Below, one piece after another: positions 16,837-25,822 of a DNA stretch of 64,000 nt (the stretch's first letter is position 1; each line of letters starts with the position of its first letter). The notes under the pieces are model-generated. The model searched no databases and had not been told where the DNA came from. It worked only from the letters and a program-made list of their open reading frames with translations. The stretch lies in NCBI RefSeq assembly GCF_030315685.1, contig NZ_JASXSI010000004.1, positions 248,001 to 312,000 of the forward strand, read 5' to 3'. The DNA comes from Gordonia sp. ABSL11-1. GTDB lineage: Bacteria; Actinomycetota; Actinomycetes; Mycobacteriales; Mycobacteriaceae. Both the position numbers and the translations under genes were made by a program.

Positions 16837-17384
16837 ACCTTCCAGTTCCCGTCCTCACGCACCACGACCGTGTCGGCCACCTGCTTCTGGTCGGCCTTCT
16901 CGTCGAAATGCCAATGTACCTTCGCGGTCGCCCGGTCACCGTCGACGGCGATGTCGGTGATCTCCGGGATCACGATGTGCCCGTTCGCCTCGAACGACCT
17001 CCGGTTCTCGTCGAGGAACGTCGTCTCGTCGGGAAATGTGTCCGACGACAGCCCGGCGCTGCAGGTCACGCCGCGGTACTTCGCGTAGTCGAGATCGTTG
17101 CGAGCAGTGTAGGAGTCGTTGATCGCGTGCTGGACCTGCGCCTCGGTGCTCAGCCGTGCATCGGCGGGCCGAATCAGATAGGAGATGCCGATGCCCGCTG
17201 CGGCGATCAGGACGACGGCCAACGCGACCAGGAACGGCCACGCGTCCTTCCACGATCGCCGGCCGTCGGCAGGGTCCGCCTCCCGGGGATCGGTCGATCC
17301 CGACCGGTCACGGTCGCGATCACCTGCGCTCTTGGCCATGGCGGCGAGTCTATCGACCACGTCCGCACCACTGATCCCGGGCAT
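16824..17384 (-). CDS. single-pass membrane protein with NTF2-like extracytoplasmic domain
   Basis: 186 residues from ATG 17384 (GGGGTG upstream); a second in-frame ATG at 17339 gives 171. A charged cytoplasmic N-terminus (KSAGDRDRDRSGSTDPREAD) leads into one membrane helix (WPFLVALAVVLIAAAGIGI) and a domain with AINDSYTARNDLDYAKYR, a cysteine and the end DGNWKVCTS. The same plan and the closing WKVCT motif recur in the much larger protein at 43165. First gene of the rhodanese-metZ operon. Function unknown. Confidence 0.75.
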   Translation of the reverse strand: MPGISGADVVDRLAAMAKSAGDRDRDRSGSTDPREADPADGRRSWKDAWPFLVALAVVLIAAAGIGISYLIRPADARLSTEAQVQHAINDSYTARNDLDYAKYRGVTCSAGLSSDTFPDETTFLDENRRSFEANGHIVIPEITDIAVDGDRATAKVHWHFDEKADQKQVADTVVVREDGNWKVCTS

Positions 17385-17444
17385 CGACGTCACCCCGCGG
17401 TCAGTGGTAAGGGTGGGGTAACTGTCACCGACGTGAGGTCGTCC

Positions 17445-18485
17445 ATGCGCCTGTCCCGAGCACGACTCCCCCATCCACTGCGGCTGGCCGCGGTGGCCAT
17501 GGCTGCGACGGCCACGGTCGCCGTCGCCGCGTGCAGCCCGCCCGAGGAGGACACCGGCGGGTCGTCCGCGGCGCCGAGCGCCGAACCCGGCGCGATCCCG
17601 GTGACCGTCGACCACAAATTCGGTGCGACGACCATCTCGACGGCCCCGAAACGCGTGGCCGCGATGGGTGTCGGTGACGCCGACACCCTCCTGTCATTGG
17701 GGATCACGCCGACGACCATCGCCCCGTTCGCCGACCCGACGCAGCGGTCGGCGCCGTGGAACGAGAAGCTGCTCGGCGACGCCCAGCCGGTGATCCTGCC
17801 GCAGGTCGCACAGGAATTCGGCGGTCAGATCGCCAAGGCGTTGGGCACCAACCCGGACCTGGTCACCGCGATCGGCGCCGCACCGAGTCAAGAGCAGTAC
17901 GACGTACTCAGCAAGGCCGCGCCCACGATCGTCGGGCCCAAGGAGTACCCGAACTGGCAGATCCCCTGGGACGTGCAGGCGAACGAGATCGGACGTGCGG
18001 TCGGCCTGCCTGACGCCGCTCAGGCGAAGATCGACGAGACCAAGGGCGATCTCGCCGAGGTCCGCAAGCAGCATCCGGAGTTCGAGGGCAAGACCGGCGT
18101 CGTGGTGTCCGGGCTGCCGACCGGCGCGGTCTCGATCTTCAGTCCCGAGGACGGTCGCGGACAGACCCTGTCCGACTACGGGTTCCGGTTCCCTGATTCG
18201 CTCAAGCCCGCACTGACCAGCGGTTTCTACGGCGAGATCTCGCCGGAGAACCTGAACCTCCTCAACGACGTGGACGTGGTGGTCGCCGTCGACTGGGAGG
18301 GGTCCAACGACCGGCTGAAGAAGGATGCGACGTGGTCGAAACTGCCGCTCGTCACCCAGGGCCGCGCGGTCTACCTCGATCAACAGGTCGGCAGCGCGAT
18401 GTCGGTGCCGACGGTCCTGACGCTGCCGTGGGTCGCCGACCAGTCTGTCGGGCCGATCTCCGACGCCGCGAAGAAGTCCGACTGA
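17445..18485 (+). CDS. iron-siderophore ABC transporter substrate-binding lipoprotein
   Basis: Captures ferric siderophores outside the membrane. 346 residues from ATG 17445 (GAGG 7 nt upstream). A twin-basic signal (RLSRARLPHPLRL) ends in the lipobox VAAC, lipidated at C29. The PF01497 periplasmic-binding domain follows: TAPKRVAAMGVGDADTLLSLG, NPDLVTAIG, VVVSGLPTGAVS, VVVAVDWEG. The likely partner permeases and ATPase are at 20926-23926; fprA and a secreted protein lie between. No clear iron box is seen directly upstream. Confidence 0.88.
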   Translation: MRLSRARLPHPLRLAAVAMAATATVAVAACSPPEEDTGGSSAAPSAEPGAIPVTVDHKFGATTISTAPKRVAAMGVGDADTLLSLGITPTTIAPFADPTQRSAPWNEKLLGDAQPVILPQVAQEFGGQIAKALGTNPDLVTAIGAAPSQEQYDVLSKAAPTIVGPKEYPNWQIPWDVQANEIGRAVGLPDAAQAKIDETKGDLAEVRKQHPEFEGKTGVVVSGLPTGAVSIFSPEDGRGQTLSDYGFRFPDSLKPALTSGFYGEISPENLNLLNDVDVVVAVDWEGSNDRLKKDATWSKLPLVTQGRAVYLDQQVGSAMSVPTVLTLPWVADQSVGPISDAAKKSD

Positions 18486-18654
18486 GTCGACCTGGCGACT
18501 CTCAGGTGAGGTGATCCTCACATGAGATTTTGGCGGTGGACGAAGAACGCCTACCGTAGAAGGGATAGCGCCGCAAATCGCGGCACCACCCGCGGCTCCT
18601 CGCATGAGTCGTCACGAGAGCCAGTTCCACGAGAGCCAGGAAGCACCCCATTCC

Positions 18655-20052
18655 ATGAGTGACACCAGCCGCCCCTTGCGGGTTGCCATCGTCGGTGCGG
18701 GTCCCGCCGGGATCTATGCCGCCGATGCGTTGATGAAGTCCGACACCGCCAAGGATCGTGGCGTCAGCATCGACCTCTACGAGCGCATGCCCGCGCCGTT
18801 CGGCCTCATCCGCTACGGCGTGGCACCTGATCACCCGCGGATCAAGGGCATCATCACGGCACTGCACAAGGTGCTCGACAAGCCGCAGATCCGTCTGCTC
18901 GGCAACGTCGACTACGGCACCGACATCACTCTCGAGGAACTGCAGGACCTCTACGACGCCGTCGTGTTCTCCACGGGCGCCACCGACGACCGCACCCTCG
19001 ACATCCCCGGCGTCGACCTCGACGGCAGCTACGGCGCCGCGCAGTTCGTCGCCTGGTACGACGGCCATCCCGACTTCCCGCGCACCTGGCCGCTCGAGCA
19101 GGAGAAGGTCGCCGTCATCGGCGTGGGCAACGTGGCCCTCGACGTCGCGCGGGTCCTCGCCAAGACCGGCGACGAGCTGCTGCCGACCGAGATCCCGGCC
19201 AATGTCTACGAGGGCCTGAAGGCGAACAAGGCCGTCGAGGTGCACGTGTTCGGCCGTCGTGGTCCGGCCCAGGCGAAGTTCACCCCGCTCGAGCTCAAGG
19301 AGCTCGACCACTCGCCGAACATCGAGGTCATCGTCGCTCCCGAGGACATCGATTACGACGAGGGTTCGGCCGTCGCGCGTCGCGGATCCAAGATCACCGA
19401 TCAGGTCGCGACCATCATCGAGAACTACGCGATCCGCGACCCCAAACAGGGCGCGATCCACAAGCTCTTCCTGCACTTCTTCGAGAACCCGATCGAGATC
19501 CTCGGCGAGGACGGCAAGGTCGTCGGACTGCGGACCGAGCGCACCCAGCTCGACGGCACCGGCAACGTCAAGCCCACCGGCAAGCACACCGACTGGGAAC
19601 TCGGCGCGGTCTACCGGGCCGTCGGCTACCTGTCCGACAACCTGCCGAAGATCCCCTTCGATCAGCAGGCAGGCGTCATCCCGAACGAGGCCGGGCGTGT
19701 GTTCGACGCGGGCAAGCACCTCACCGGGATGTACACCACCGGATGGGTCAAGCGCGGTCCCGTCGGCCTCATCGGCCACACCAAGGGCGACGCCAACGAG
19801 ACCGTCGACTGCATCCTCGAGGACATGACCAACGACGCGCTGCTCTCGCCGAGCCGCCCGTCCGAGGACGCCGTCATCGAGCTGCTCGAAGGCAAGGGCA
19901 TCCCGTTCACCACATGGGACGGCTGGTACCGCCTCGACGAGCACGAGCGCGCACTCGGCGCCGCCGAAGGTCGTGAGCGCGTCAAGGTCGTCGAGCGCGA
20001 GGACATGATCGCCGCGTCCGAGCCGCACAAGGTCTCCCGCCCCTCGGCCTGA
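18655..20052 (+). CDS. fprA: ferredoxin-NADP+ reductase (FprA type)
   Basis: FAD enzyme that passes electrons between NADPH and ferredoxins, adrenodoxin-reductase-like. 465 residues from ATG 18655, chosen because the FAD site RVAIVGAGPAGIYAAD then follows near residue 10; AGGAAG is upstream. GLIRYGVAPDHPRIK, the NADP site VIGVGNVALDVARVL, FGRRGPAQAKFTPLELKEL and GWVKRGPVGLIGHTKGDA are family hallmarks. It sits between the siderophore-binding protein and the permeases, so it might support reductive iron release, though it is usually a general redox partner. Confidence 0.93.
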   Translation: MSDTSRPLRVAIVGAGPAGIYAADALMKSDTAKDRGVSIDLYERMPAPFGLIRYGVAPDHPRIKGIITALHKVLDKPQIRLLGNVDYGTDITLEELQDLYDAVVFSTGATDDRTLDIPGVDLDGSYGAAQFVAWYDGHPDFPRTWPLEQEKVAVIGVGNVALDVARVLAKTGDELLPTEIPANVYEGLKANKAVEVHVFGRRGPAQAKFTPLELKELDHSPNIEVIVAPEDIDYDEGSAVARRGSKITDQVATIIENYAIRDPKQGAIHKLFLHFFENPIEILGEDGKVVGLRTERTQLDGTGNVKPTGKHTDWELGAVYRAVGYLSDNLPKIPFDQQAGVIPNEAGRVFDAGKHLTGMYTTGWVKRGPVGLIGHTKGDANETVDCILEDMTNDALLSPSRPSEDAVIELLEGKGIPFTTWDGWYRLDEHERALGAAEGRERVKVVEREDMIAASEPHKVSRPSA

Positions 20053-20160
20053 GGTCCCGACGCCCGACGGCGGGAGACCCGCAGATCTCGGCGAATTCTG
20101 GGGCGCAGTCGGCGAGTTCGCCATCGGCGACGAAAGTCTGACAGTGGGATAGACCACAGC

Positions 20161-20192
20161 AAAACGGCGACCGGTGATCCGGTCGCCGTTTT
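20161..20192. terminator. bidirectional rho-independent terminator
   Basis: Perfect 14-bp stem (AAAACGGCGACCGG at 20161-20174, complement at 20179-20192) with a 4-base loop, bounded by A4 and T4. It lies between convergent fprA and the secreted-protein gene and works in both directions. Confidence 0.9.
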
Positions 20193-20258
20193 GTCAGGTG
20201 AGGGAGCGGGAGGCGAGGCGTCCTCTCGCCTCCCGCCGACCCTCCGGGGTCAGGTGCG

Positions 20259-20747
20259 TCAGCTACCCGTCGGAGCCGGGTTGGTGGTGCCCGGGTTCTC
20301 CTGGTTGCGCCAGTTCTGCCAGTAGCCGAAGTTGTTCGTGATGTTCTCGGCCTCGTCGCCGAACGTCCAGCCCGAGATGGTGGCCGGGAAGCACCCGAAC
20401 CAGCGGGTCTCGATCGGACGCACCCAGCGGTTCTGCTTGGCATCCCACTTGGACATCGTCGCGTTCGGCTTGAGCTCCTTGACGCGCACCGATGCACCGT
20501 TGATCTCGTTCAGGATCACGTTGTGCATGGTCGAGCCACCGATGTTCTTCACCGTCATCCAGCGGTACATGTACCAGGCCTTGTTCCAGGGCTGCCCCCA
20601 CTGCCCGAAGTGGCATTCGATACCACCGGTGATCTGCAGGTCACCGGGTGCCGCAGCCTGTGCGGGCGCGGTTCCGGCGAGGGTGCCGGCAGCGATTCCG
20701 ACGGTTGCCATGACCGCCACACTTGCGCGCTTGAGCGATGCTTTCAT
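20259..20747 (-). CDS. secreted hypothetical protein
   Basis: No function recognised. 162 residues; ATG 20747 with GGAGAGG upstream. Sec signal peptide MKASLKRASVAVMATVGIAA... cleaved after APAQA. The mature part is rich in Trp, Asn and Tyr (WGQPWNKAWYMYRWM, NNFGYWQNWRNQENPG) and has two cysteines (IECHFGQ and WFGCFPA), likely a disulfide. The composition suggests a small extracellular beta domain. It is divergent from the siderophore permease genes; co-regulation by iron is possible but not shown. Confidence 0.7.
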   Translation of the reverse strand: MKASLKRASVAVMATVGIAAGTLAGTAPAQAAAPGDLQITGGIECHFGQWGQPWNKAWYMYRWMTVKNIGGSTMHNVILNEINGASVRVKELKPNATMSKWDAKQNRWVRPIETRWFGCFPATISGWTFGDEAENITNNFGYWQNWRNQENPGTTNPAPTGS

Positions 20748-20911
20748 CGACCTCTCCTTCGTTGTCGGCGTTGTGTTCTCTGGTCGGTGTATCGACCCAC
20801 ACCAAGCGAATCGTTACGCACGGCACAGCGTGCTCACAGGTACGTATCTCTTTTGTTATGCAAAAGACATGTGTCGACCCGGCCCGGAAACCGGGGGAAG
20901 CCAAGCCTTGG

Positions 20912-20930
20912 TAAGGTCAGCCTTTGTGCG
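20912..20930 (+). promoter_or_regulatory. candidate IdeR/DtxR iron box overlapping a -10 element
   Basis: TAAGGTCAGCCT matches 11 of the first 12 positions of the DtxR/IdeR consensus TWAGGTTAGSCT; the 3' third is poor. TAAGGT also fits a TANNNT -10 element 8 nt before the GTG of the first permease, so iron-loaded IdeR would block the promoter. Confidence 0.5.
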
Positions 20931-21984
20931 TCGTATGACCGGAATCGTGGTGCTGATCGCGGTGCTCGTCGTGGCGCTGTTCGCGTCCATCGCGATCGGC
21001 GCCCGCGCCCTGGGTATCGGCGAGGTGGTCGACGTCCTGCAGGCCGGCGGGTTGCCTCACCTGCGGTTCACCGATTTCCACGGCATCCCGTGGATCGTTC
21101 TCGAGTCGCCGGCGGCACCCCCAGGCGCCGACGACACGTACGGCATCGTCTGGGACCTCCGCTTCCCGCGCACCCTCCTCGGCCTGACCGTCGGACTCGC
21201 GATCGGCGCCGCCGGGGCACTCGCCCAAGGCCACACGCGGAATCCGCTCGCCGACCCCGGCATGCTCGGCGTCAACGCCGGCGCCGCCTGCGCCGTCGTC
21301 GTCGGCGTGTACGTGCTCGGCATCCAGAGCCCGATCGCCTACATGGCCTTCGGCCTGCTGGGCGCTCTCGTCGCCGCCAGCGCGGTGTTCGGCCTGTCCG
21401 CGTTGTCGGGAGCAAGTCCGCTGACACTGATCCTGGCCGGCACCGGTCTGTCCGCTCTCCTACTGGCGATCACCTCCGGCATCGTGCTCTCCGACGCCGC
21501 CACGCTCGACGTGTGGCGGTTCTGGAACGTCGGCGCGACGAGCGGCCGCGGACTCGACGTGTTCTCGGCGAGCCTGCCGTTCATCGTCATCGGCCTGGTA
21601 CTCGCCCTCGGCAGCGGTTACTTCCTCAACGTCCTCAGCCTCGGCGAGGACATGACCAAAGCGCTGGGTTCCCGCGTCGTCCTCATTCGCACGGTCGGCA
21701 TCCTCAGCATCACCCTGCTCGTCGGGGCGGCGACGGCGGCGTGCGGTCCGATCGTGTTCCTCGGACTCGTCGTCCCGCACATCGCGCGTGCGATCACCGG
21801 CCCCGACTACCGATGGATCGTCCCGTACGCAGCCCTGCTCGGAGCCATCCTGGTGCTCGTGTGCGACGTTCTCGGCCGCGTCATCGCCCGACCCGGTGAA
21901 GTACAGGTCGGCGTCGTGCTCGCCCTCGTGGGCGCGCCCTTCCTCATCGCCCTCGTCCGACGACGGAAGCTGGCCAGCGTATGA
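20926..21984 (+). CDS. FecCD-family siderophore ABC permease, subunit 1
   Basis: Membrane subunit of a ferric-siderophore importer, 352 residues with about 9-10 helices. Motifs are DLRFPRTLLGLTVGLAIGAAGALAQGHTRNPLADPGMLGVNAGA, seen in order around residues 87-125, and GPIVFLGLVVPHIAR near the C-terminus (ATPase contact). Start GTG 20926 with a -10-like TAAGGT 8 nt before it and no ribosome site, so probably leaderless; ATG 20935 is the alternative. It is coupled to subunit 2 by ATGA. Confidence 0.9.
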   Translation: MRRMTGIVVLIAVLVVALFASIAIGARALGIGEVVDVLQAGGLPHLRFTDFHGIPWIVLESPAAPPGADDTYGIVWDLRFPRTLLGLTVGLAIGAAGALAQGHTRNPLADPGMLGVNAGAACAVVVGVYVLGIQSPIAYMAFGLLGALVAASAVFGLSALSGASPLTLILAGTGLSALLLAITSGIVLSDAATLDVWRFWNVGATSGRGLDVFSASLPFIVIGLVLALGSGYFLNVLSLGEDMTKALGSRVVLIRTVGILSITLLVGAATAACGPIVFLGLVVPHIARAITGPDYRWIVPYAALLGAILVLVCDVLGRVIARPGEVQVGVVLALVGAPFLIALVRRRKLASV

Positions 21985-23105
21985 CCGTCGATCTGCAGCC
22001 CGGACAGATCTCTCATGACCCCGGCGCCACCACAGGTCCCCCGACGCGCCACCGCCGAGTGCTCCGCGTCGGCCCGTCGTCGTGGGTGGTGCGGCCGCGG
22101 ATGCTGCTCGCGGTCACCGTCGGTCTCGCGGTCACGCTGCTGCTGTTCCTGCTGAGCGTCGGCATCAGCGACTACCCGATGAACGTCGTCGACGTCGCGC
22201 GGGTCCTGCTCGGCGGCGGCACGCGGATCGAGAACGTGGTGGTCTTCGACGTGTCACTGCCGAGGGCGCTGGTGTCGCTGCTCGTCGGGTTCGGCTTCGG
22301 GATGGCCGGCGCCCTCACCCAGATGATCGCCCGCAATCCGCTGGCCACCCCGGACATCCTCGGCATCACCGCGGGCGCGAGTGCCGCGGCGGTCGCCGCG
22401 ATCGCCTTCTCCTCGACGTGGGGCGCCTGGTTGGCCGGTCTCGGCACGCCACTCGCGGCCCTCATCGGCGGATTCGTCACCGCCATCGCGATGTACCTGC
22501 TGGCCTGGCCCGGCCGATCCGCCAACATCGGGATCGATCCGTTCCGACTGGTCATCATCGGCGTGGGCGTCACCTGGATGCTGCAGGCACTGACGAGTTA
22601 CATGCTGACGCGGGCTCAGATCGCCGACGCCGCCCGCGCCCAGACGTGGCTGGTGGGTTCGGTGTCGCAGTCGACCTGGTCTGATGTGTGGCCGTCGGCG
22701 ATCGCGTTTGCCGTCGGGGTGGTGATGGTCGTCGGGTTGTCGCGCCCGATCGGGGTCCTGGGCCTCGGCCCCGACGTCGCCCGCGGACTCGGTGTCAACG
22801 CCGGCCGGGTCACCATGGTCGTGCTCCTCGCCGCCGTCGTGGTGACCGCGCTGTGCGTGTCCGCGGCCGGACCCATCTCGTTCGTGGCACTCCTGGCACC
22901 ACAGATCGCGCTGCGGCTCACCGGTTCTCCCCTGCCGACACCGCTGGCCTCAGGCGTCCTCGGGGCGATCCTCGTCCTCGGCGGCGACCTGCTGTGCCGC
23001 ACCGTCCTGCCCGGCGGGCTGCCGGTGGGCATCGTCACGGCGGCGATCGGCGGACCGTTCCTCATCTACCTCATGATCGCGATGTCCCGGAAGGCGACAG
23101 TATGA
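21981..23105 (+). CDS. FecCD-family siderophore ABC permease, subunit 2
   Basis: Second membrane subunit, 374 residues. The cytoplasmic N-terminus is longer (about 35 residues) than in subunit 1. LPRALVSLLVGFGFGMAGAL, RNPLATPDILGITAGAS and GPISFVALLAPQIALRLTG are the family signatures. The start overlaps subunit 1 (ATGA) and the stop overlaps the ATPase (ATGA), so the three are translated as a unit and should assemble as a heterodimeric channel. Confidence 0.92.
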   Translation: MTVDLQPGQISHDPGATTGPPTRHRRVLRVGPSSWVVRPRMLLAVTVGLAVTLLLFLLSVGISDYPMNVVDVARVLLGGGTRIENVVVFDVSLPRALVSLLVGFGFGMAGALTQMIARNPLATPDILGITAGASAAAVAAIAFSSTWGAWLAGLGTPLAALIGGFVTAIAMYLLAWPGRSANIGIDPFRLVIIGVGVTWMLQALTSYMLTRAQIADAARAQTWLVGSVSQSTWSDVWPSAIAFAVGVVMVVGLSRPIGVLGLGPDVARGLGVNAGRVTMVVLLAAVVVTALCVSAAGPISFVALLAPQIALRLTGSPLPTPLASGVLGAILVLGGDLLCRTVLPGGLPVGIVTAAIGGPFLIYLMIAMSRKATV

Positions 23106-23926
23106 ACCACCCGGCACCGCACGCACGGCTGCGCGGCGAACGCCTCAGCGTCGGATACGACGACCGCACCGTCATCTCCGAGCTCGACATCGAGATACCC
23201 GATGCCGCCATCACGACGATCATCGGACCCAACGGTTGCGGCAAGTCGACGCTGCTGCGCGCGCTCTCCCGTCTACTACCCGCCCGCACGGGGACCGTGT
23301 ATCTCGACGACCAGGACATCACCGCGATGCGGCCCAAGTCGGTGGCCCGGATCCTCGGTCTGCTCCCGCAGAATCCGGTTGCGCCGGAAGGACTCACGGT
23401 CGCCGACCTGGTCGCCCGCGGGCGCCACCCACACCAGCGGTGGTATCAGCAGGCCACGCCGGAGGACGAGGCCGCCGTCGAACGCGCCCTCGCCCAGACC
23501 GCGACGACCGATCTCGCCGGCCGGCCGATCGAAGCCCTCTCCGGCGGTCAGCGCCAACGGGTCTGGATCGCCCTGACGCTCGCCCAGGAGACCGACCTGC
23601 TCCTGCTCGACGAGCCGACCACCTACCTCGATCTGGCGCACTCGGTGGAGGTGCTCGACCTCGTGCACACGCTCCGCAGCGAGCACGGCAAGACCGTGGT
23701 GATGGTCCTGCACGACCTGAATCTGGCTGCGCGCTACAGCGATTCACTATTCGTGATGCGGTCCGGTGAGATCGTCGCGCAGGGCGCACCCGCCGACGTC
23801 ATCACCACCGACCTCCTGTTCGACGCCTTCGGCCTGCGGTCACACGTCATGACCGATCCGGTGTTCGGTTCCCCGATGATCGTCCCACTGGGGTCACGGC
23901 ACCCGGCGCAGGCGCCCTCGTCATGA
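23102..23926 (+). CDS. siderophore ABC transporter ATP-binding protein (FecE/FepC type)
   Basis: ATPase subunit, 274 residues, energising ferric-siderophore import. Walker A GPNGCGKST, Q-loop LLPQNPVAPEG, signature LSGGQRQRVWIA, Walker B LLLLDEPTTYLD and H-loop VLHDLNLAARY are all intact. It ends the permease operon; a siderophore-interacting reductase, often next, is absent. Confidence 0.95.
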   Translation: MNHPAPHARLRGERLSVGYDDRTVISELDIEIPDAAITTIIGPNGCGKSTLLRALSRLLPARTGTVYLDDQDITAMRPKSVARILGLLPQNPVAPEGLTVADLVARGRHPHQRWYQQATPEDEAAVERALAQTATTDLAGRPIEALSGGQRQRVWIALTLAQETDLLLLDEPTTYLDLAHSVEVLDLVHTLRSEHGKTVVMVLHDLNLAARYSDSLFVMRSGEIVAQGAPADVITTDLLFDAFGLRSHVMTDPVFGSPMIVPLGSRHPAQAPSS

Positions 23927-23939
23927 CGATCGCGACCAC

Positions 23940-24598
23940 CAGTGCCGCTCCGGCCGGTATCTACAATGCCGACAACGAGATCCAGCGGTAGCACAGTCCG
24001 CCGGCGACGGACCACGACCGCGAGCAGGGCCCACATGCCCAGCGAGATCATCCAGGCACGGTGCCCGGGACCGGCCGCCTTCTCGCCGCGATCTCACCAC
24101 CACTGCGCCGCCGAGCTGTCGGGCGGCGGTCACCAACGTTCCCGTCACGTAGGTGAGCCCGTATGTCATCGGGGAGTCCTTCTCGAACACCGGCATTGAT
24201 CATGCCGGTGGCAACAGCGACCACGAGCATCCCGACGGTCCCCGCACCGGCGAGACCCCCGGAGAACGCCACGCCGCGGCTCGGCGGTCGCGACGGCGGC
24301 ACCGACGATCAGTCCGCCGAAGACCGCCCACGACAACCACTGTCGAGGTCGCGCGACGACCCGGTTGACGACGGACCCGGCGGTGACGCCGAGGAAGAAC
24401 AGCACGATGAGGCCGCGCATGTGCCCGCATCCGACCATTTCCCATGCTCGACGACGTCCCGAGAACCGTGGTGTTGCCGGACATGAACGAGACGAAGTTG
24501 GCCTGGAGGTAGACGAAGGCGATGGCGTCGACGAATCCGGCGACGAGGAGCAGCGTCGGTGCGGCCACGCGCCGCGCGACGCGGTCCGTCGGGTCCAT
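23940..24598 (-). pseudogene. decayed DUF1275 (YoaK-like) membrane protein gene
   Basis: Pieces of one DUF1275 protein are readable in order but in different minus-strand frames. From 24598: LLLVAGFVDAIAFVYLQ, NFVSFMSGNTTVLGTSS. Then another frame near 24430-24260: GLIVLFFLGVTAGSVVNRVV, LSWAVFGGLIVGAAVA. Then VGMLVVAVATGMINAGV (about 24235), then LTYVTGTLVTAARQLGG (about 24150), then WMISLGMWALLAVVVRRR (about 24050). At least three frame changes are needed, so the gene is not functional as read. It follows DUF456 on the same strand. Confidence 0.75.
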
Positions 24599-24627
24599 CG
24601 GCCGGCGTCGCGGTCATGGCCGTCTCC

Positions 24628-25107
24628 TCACCAGATCCCGACTCCCACAAGCCAGATCGCCGTCCCGACCAGGGCGGCGAACAGCTCGATGCCCATCGTG
24701 ATCACGGCTGCTTTCGACGCCGACATCGTGCCTTGCCACGCTGCCCGGACACTACGGGTGCGGATGAGTTCGGCGAGCATCGCGCCGACGACGAACCCGA
24801 TGAACAGCCCGATCACCGGGATGACGAAGAACCCGACGATCCCGAGGATCCCGCCGGCGGCGATGGTGATGTTCGGGATCCCGTCGGAGCGCAGCGACCG
24901 TCCGGCGACGAAGTACTTGATGACCTCCCCGAGCACGATGACGAGCGCCGCGGCGGCGAAGATCGCCCACGCCCACCCGCCGACGAGGGCGGCCCAGACC
25001 CCGATGGCGGCCATGACCAGCAGCCCTCCCGGCAGGACCGGGAACACGATGCCCAGGAGTCCGACGAGGATGACCGCTCCGACGAGCAGCTCCCCACCCA
25101 GCGACAT
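24628..25107 (-). CDS. DUF456 family membrane protein
   Basis: 159 residues, five or so hydrophobic segments with glycine-rich pairs: LGIVFPVLPGGLLVMAAIG at the N-terminus, a small loop VAGRSLRSDGIPN, and GFFVIPVIGLFIGFVVGAML. Such proteins are conserved in actinobacteria but have no known function. The gene begins 3 bp after the end of a truncated universal-stress-protein gene, so the DNA upstream of it has probably been replaced. Confidence 0.8.
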   Translation of the reverse strand: MSLGGELLVGAVILVGLLGIVFPVLPGGLLVMAAIGVWAALVGGWAWAIFAAAALVIVLGEVIKYFVAGRSLRSDGIPNITIAAGGILGIVGFFVIPVIGLFIGFVVGAMLAELIRTRSVRAAWQGTMSASKAAVITMGIELFAALVGTAIWLVGVGIW

Positions 25108-25110
25108 CCG

Positions 25111-25581
25111 CTAGCCGATATGTAGGTGGGCGCTGACAGAGCCAAGCAGCAGCCCCTTCACTCCTCCGACTCCTCGGCTCCCGACCACGATGCTGTGGGC
25201 GCGGCTGGAGAGTTCGCGCAGCACCGGAGCGGGGTTGCCGATCGCCACTTCGGTCGTGACGATCACGTCATTGCCAGCGCCGTAAGTGCCAGTCGCAGCG
25301 CCCGCGGGGTCAACGCCTTGAGTGCTGCGAACCGTTCCCGCAGCCTGCTCAACGATGCGGGCAGCGCCCTCATGAAGCCAGTCGTAGATCTCGGGGGGAA
25401 GGATCGGCCGAGCAGTACCCGCGACGATCGGCTCGAGCACGGTCACGATATGCAGCGGCCGGTCCTCTCGGCGTGCCGCCTGCGCGGCCCAGTTCAGGGC
25501 GACTTTCGCGCTGTCGGACCCGTCGACCGCAGCCACAATCGGAACCCGGCTGCCACCACTGGAGCCATCTGCACCCACCAC
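25111..25581 (-). CDS. universal stress protein, 3'-truncated
   Basis: 156 residues from GTG 25581 (AGGAGC just upstream). Usp fold: IVAAVDGSDSAKVALNWA with the N-terminal Asp, VTTEVAIGNPAPVLRELS, and the nucleotide loop VVGSRGVGGVKGLLLGSVS with G-2x-G-9x-GS spacing, so ATP binding is likely. The protein stops at SAHLHIG, where the family normally continues for about 15 residues (a histidine/proline segment and the last beta strand). The missing last strand suggests truncation at a recombination joint at about 25115-25125. Confidence 0.8.
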   Translation of the reverse strand: MVGADGSSGGSRVPIVAAVDGSDSAKVALNWAAQAARREDRPLHIVTVLEPIVAGTARPILPPEIYDWLHEGAARIVEQAAGTVRSTQGVDPAGAATGTYGAGNDVIVTTEVAIGNPAPVLRELSSRAHSIVVGSRGVGGVKGLLLGSVSAHLHIG

Positions 25582-25765
25582 GCTCCTATCCTCGCGAGGT
25601 CGTGAACTGGAAGTCAACCCGCCGAAACCGCGAGCGCAGCGGTGATTCCCGAAACTCTCTCGCTTTCTCGTGGCAGCAGCGCTGGCACCGACCCTGGCAC
25701 AGAGGCATCGGCGCCTGATGGATGCACCGGTCATCACGCACTGCCAGGCGCCGCGGTTGCGCGAT

Positions 25766-25786
25766 ATATACAGGAGCCCTGTATAT
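25766..25786. promoter_or_regulatory. operator palindrome upstream of MFS-MarR operon
   Basis: Perfect 9-bp arms, ATATACAGG (25766-25774) and CCTGTATAT (25778-25786), with a 3-bp spacer, 37 bp before the MFS start. Most likely target of the MarR regulator encoded downstream in the same operon. Confidence 0.6.
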
Positions 25787-25822
25787 TACTTGATGGAGTC
25801 AGCCTCACGGAAGGAATTGCCG

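Noticed and set aside
23923..23991. 22-codon frame overlapping the end of the siderophore ATPase gene (ATGA)
   Set aside because: Too short, no features, and it lies in the decayed DUF1275 region.
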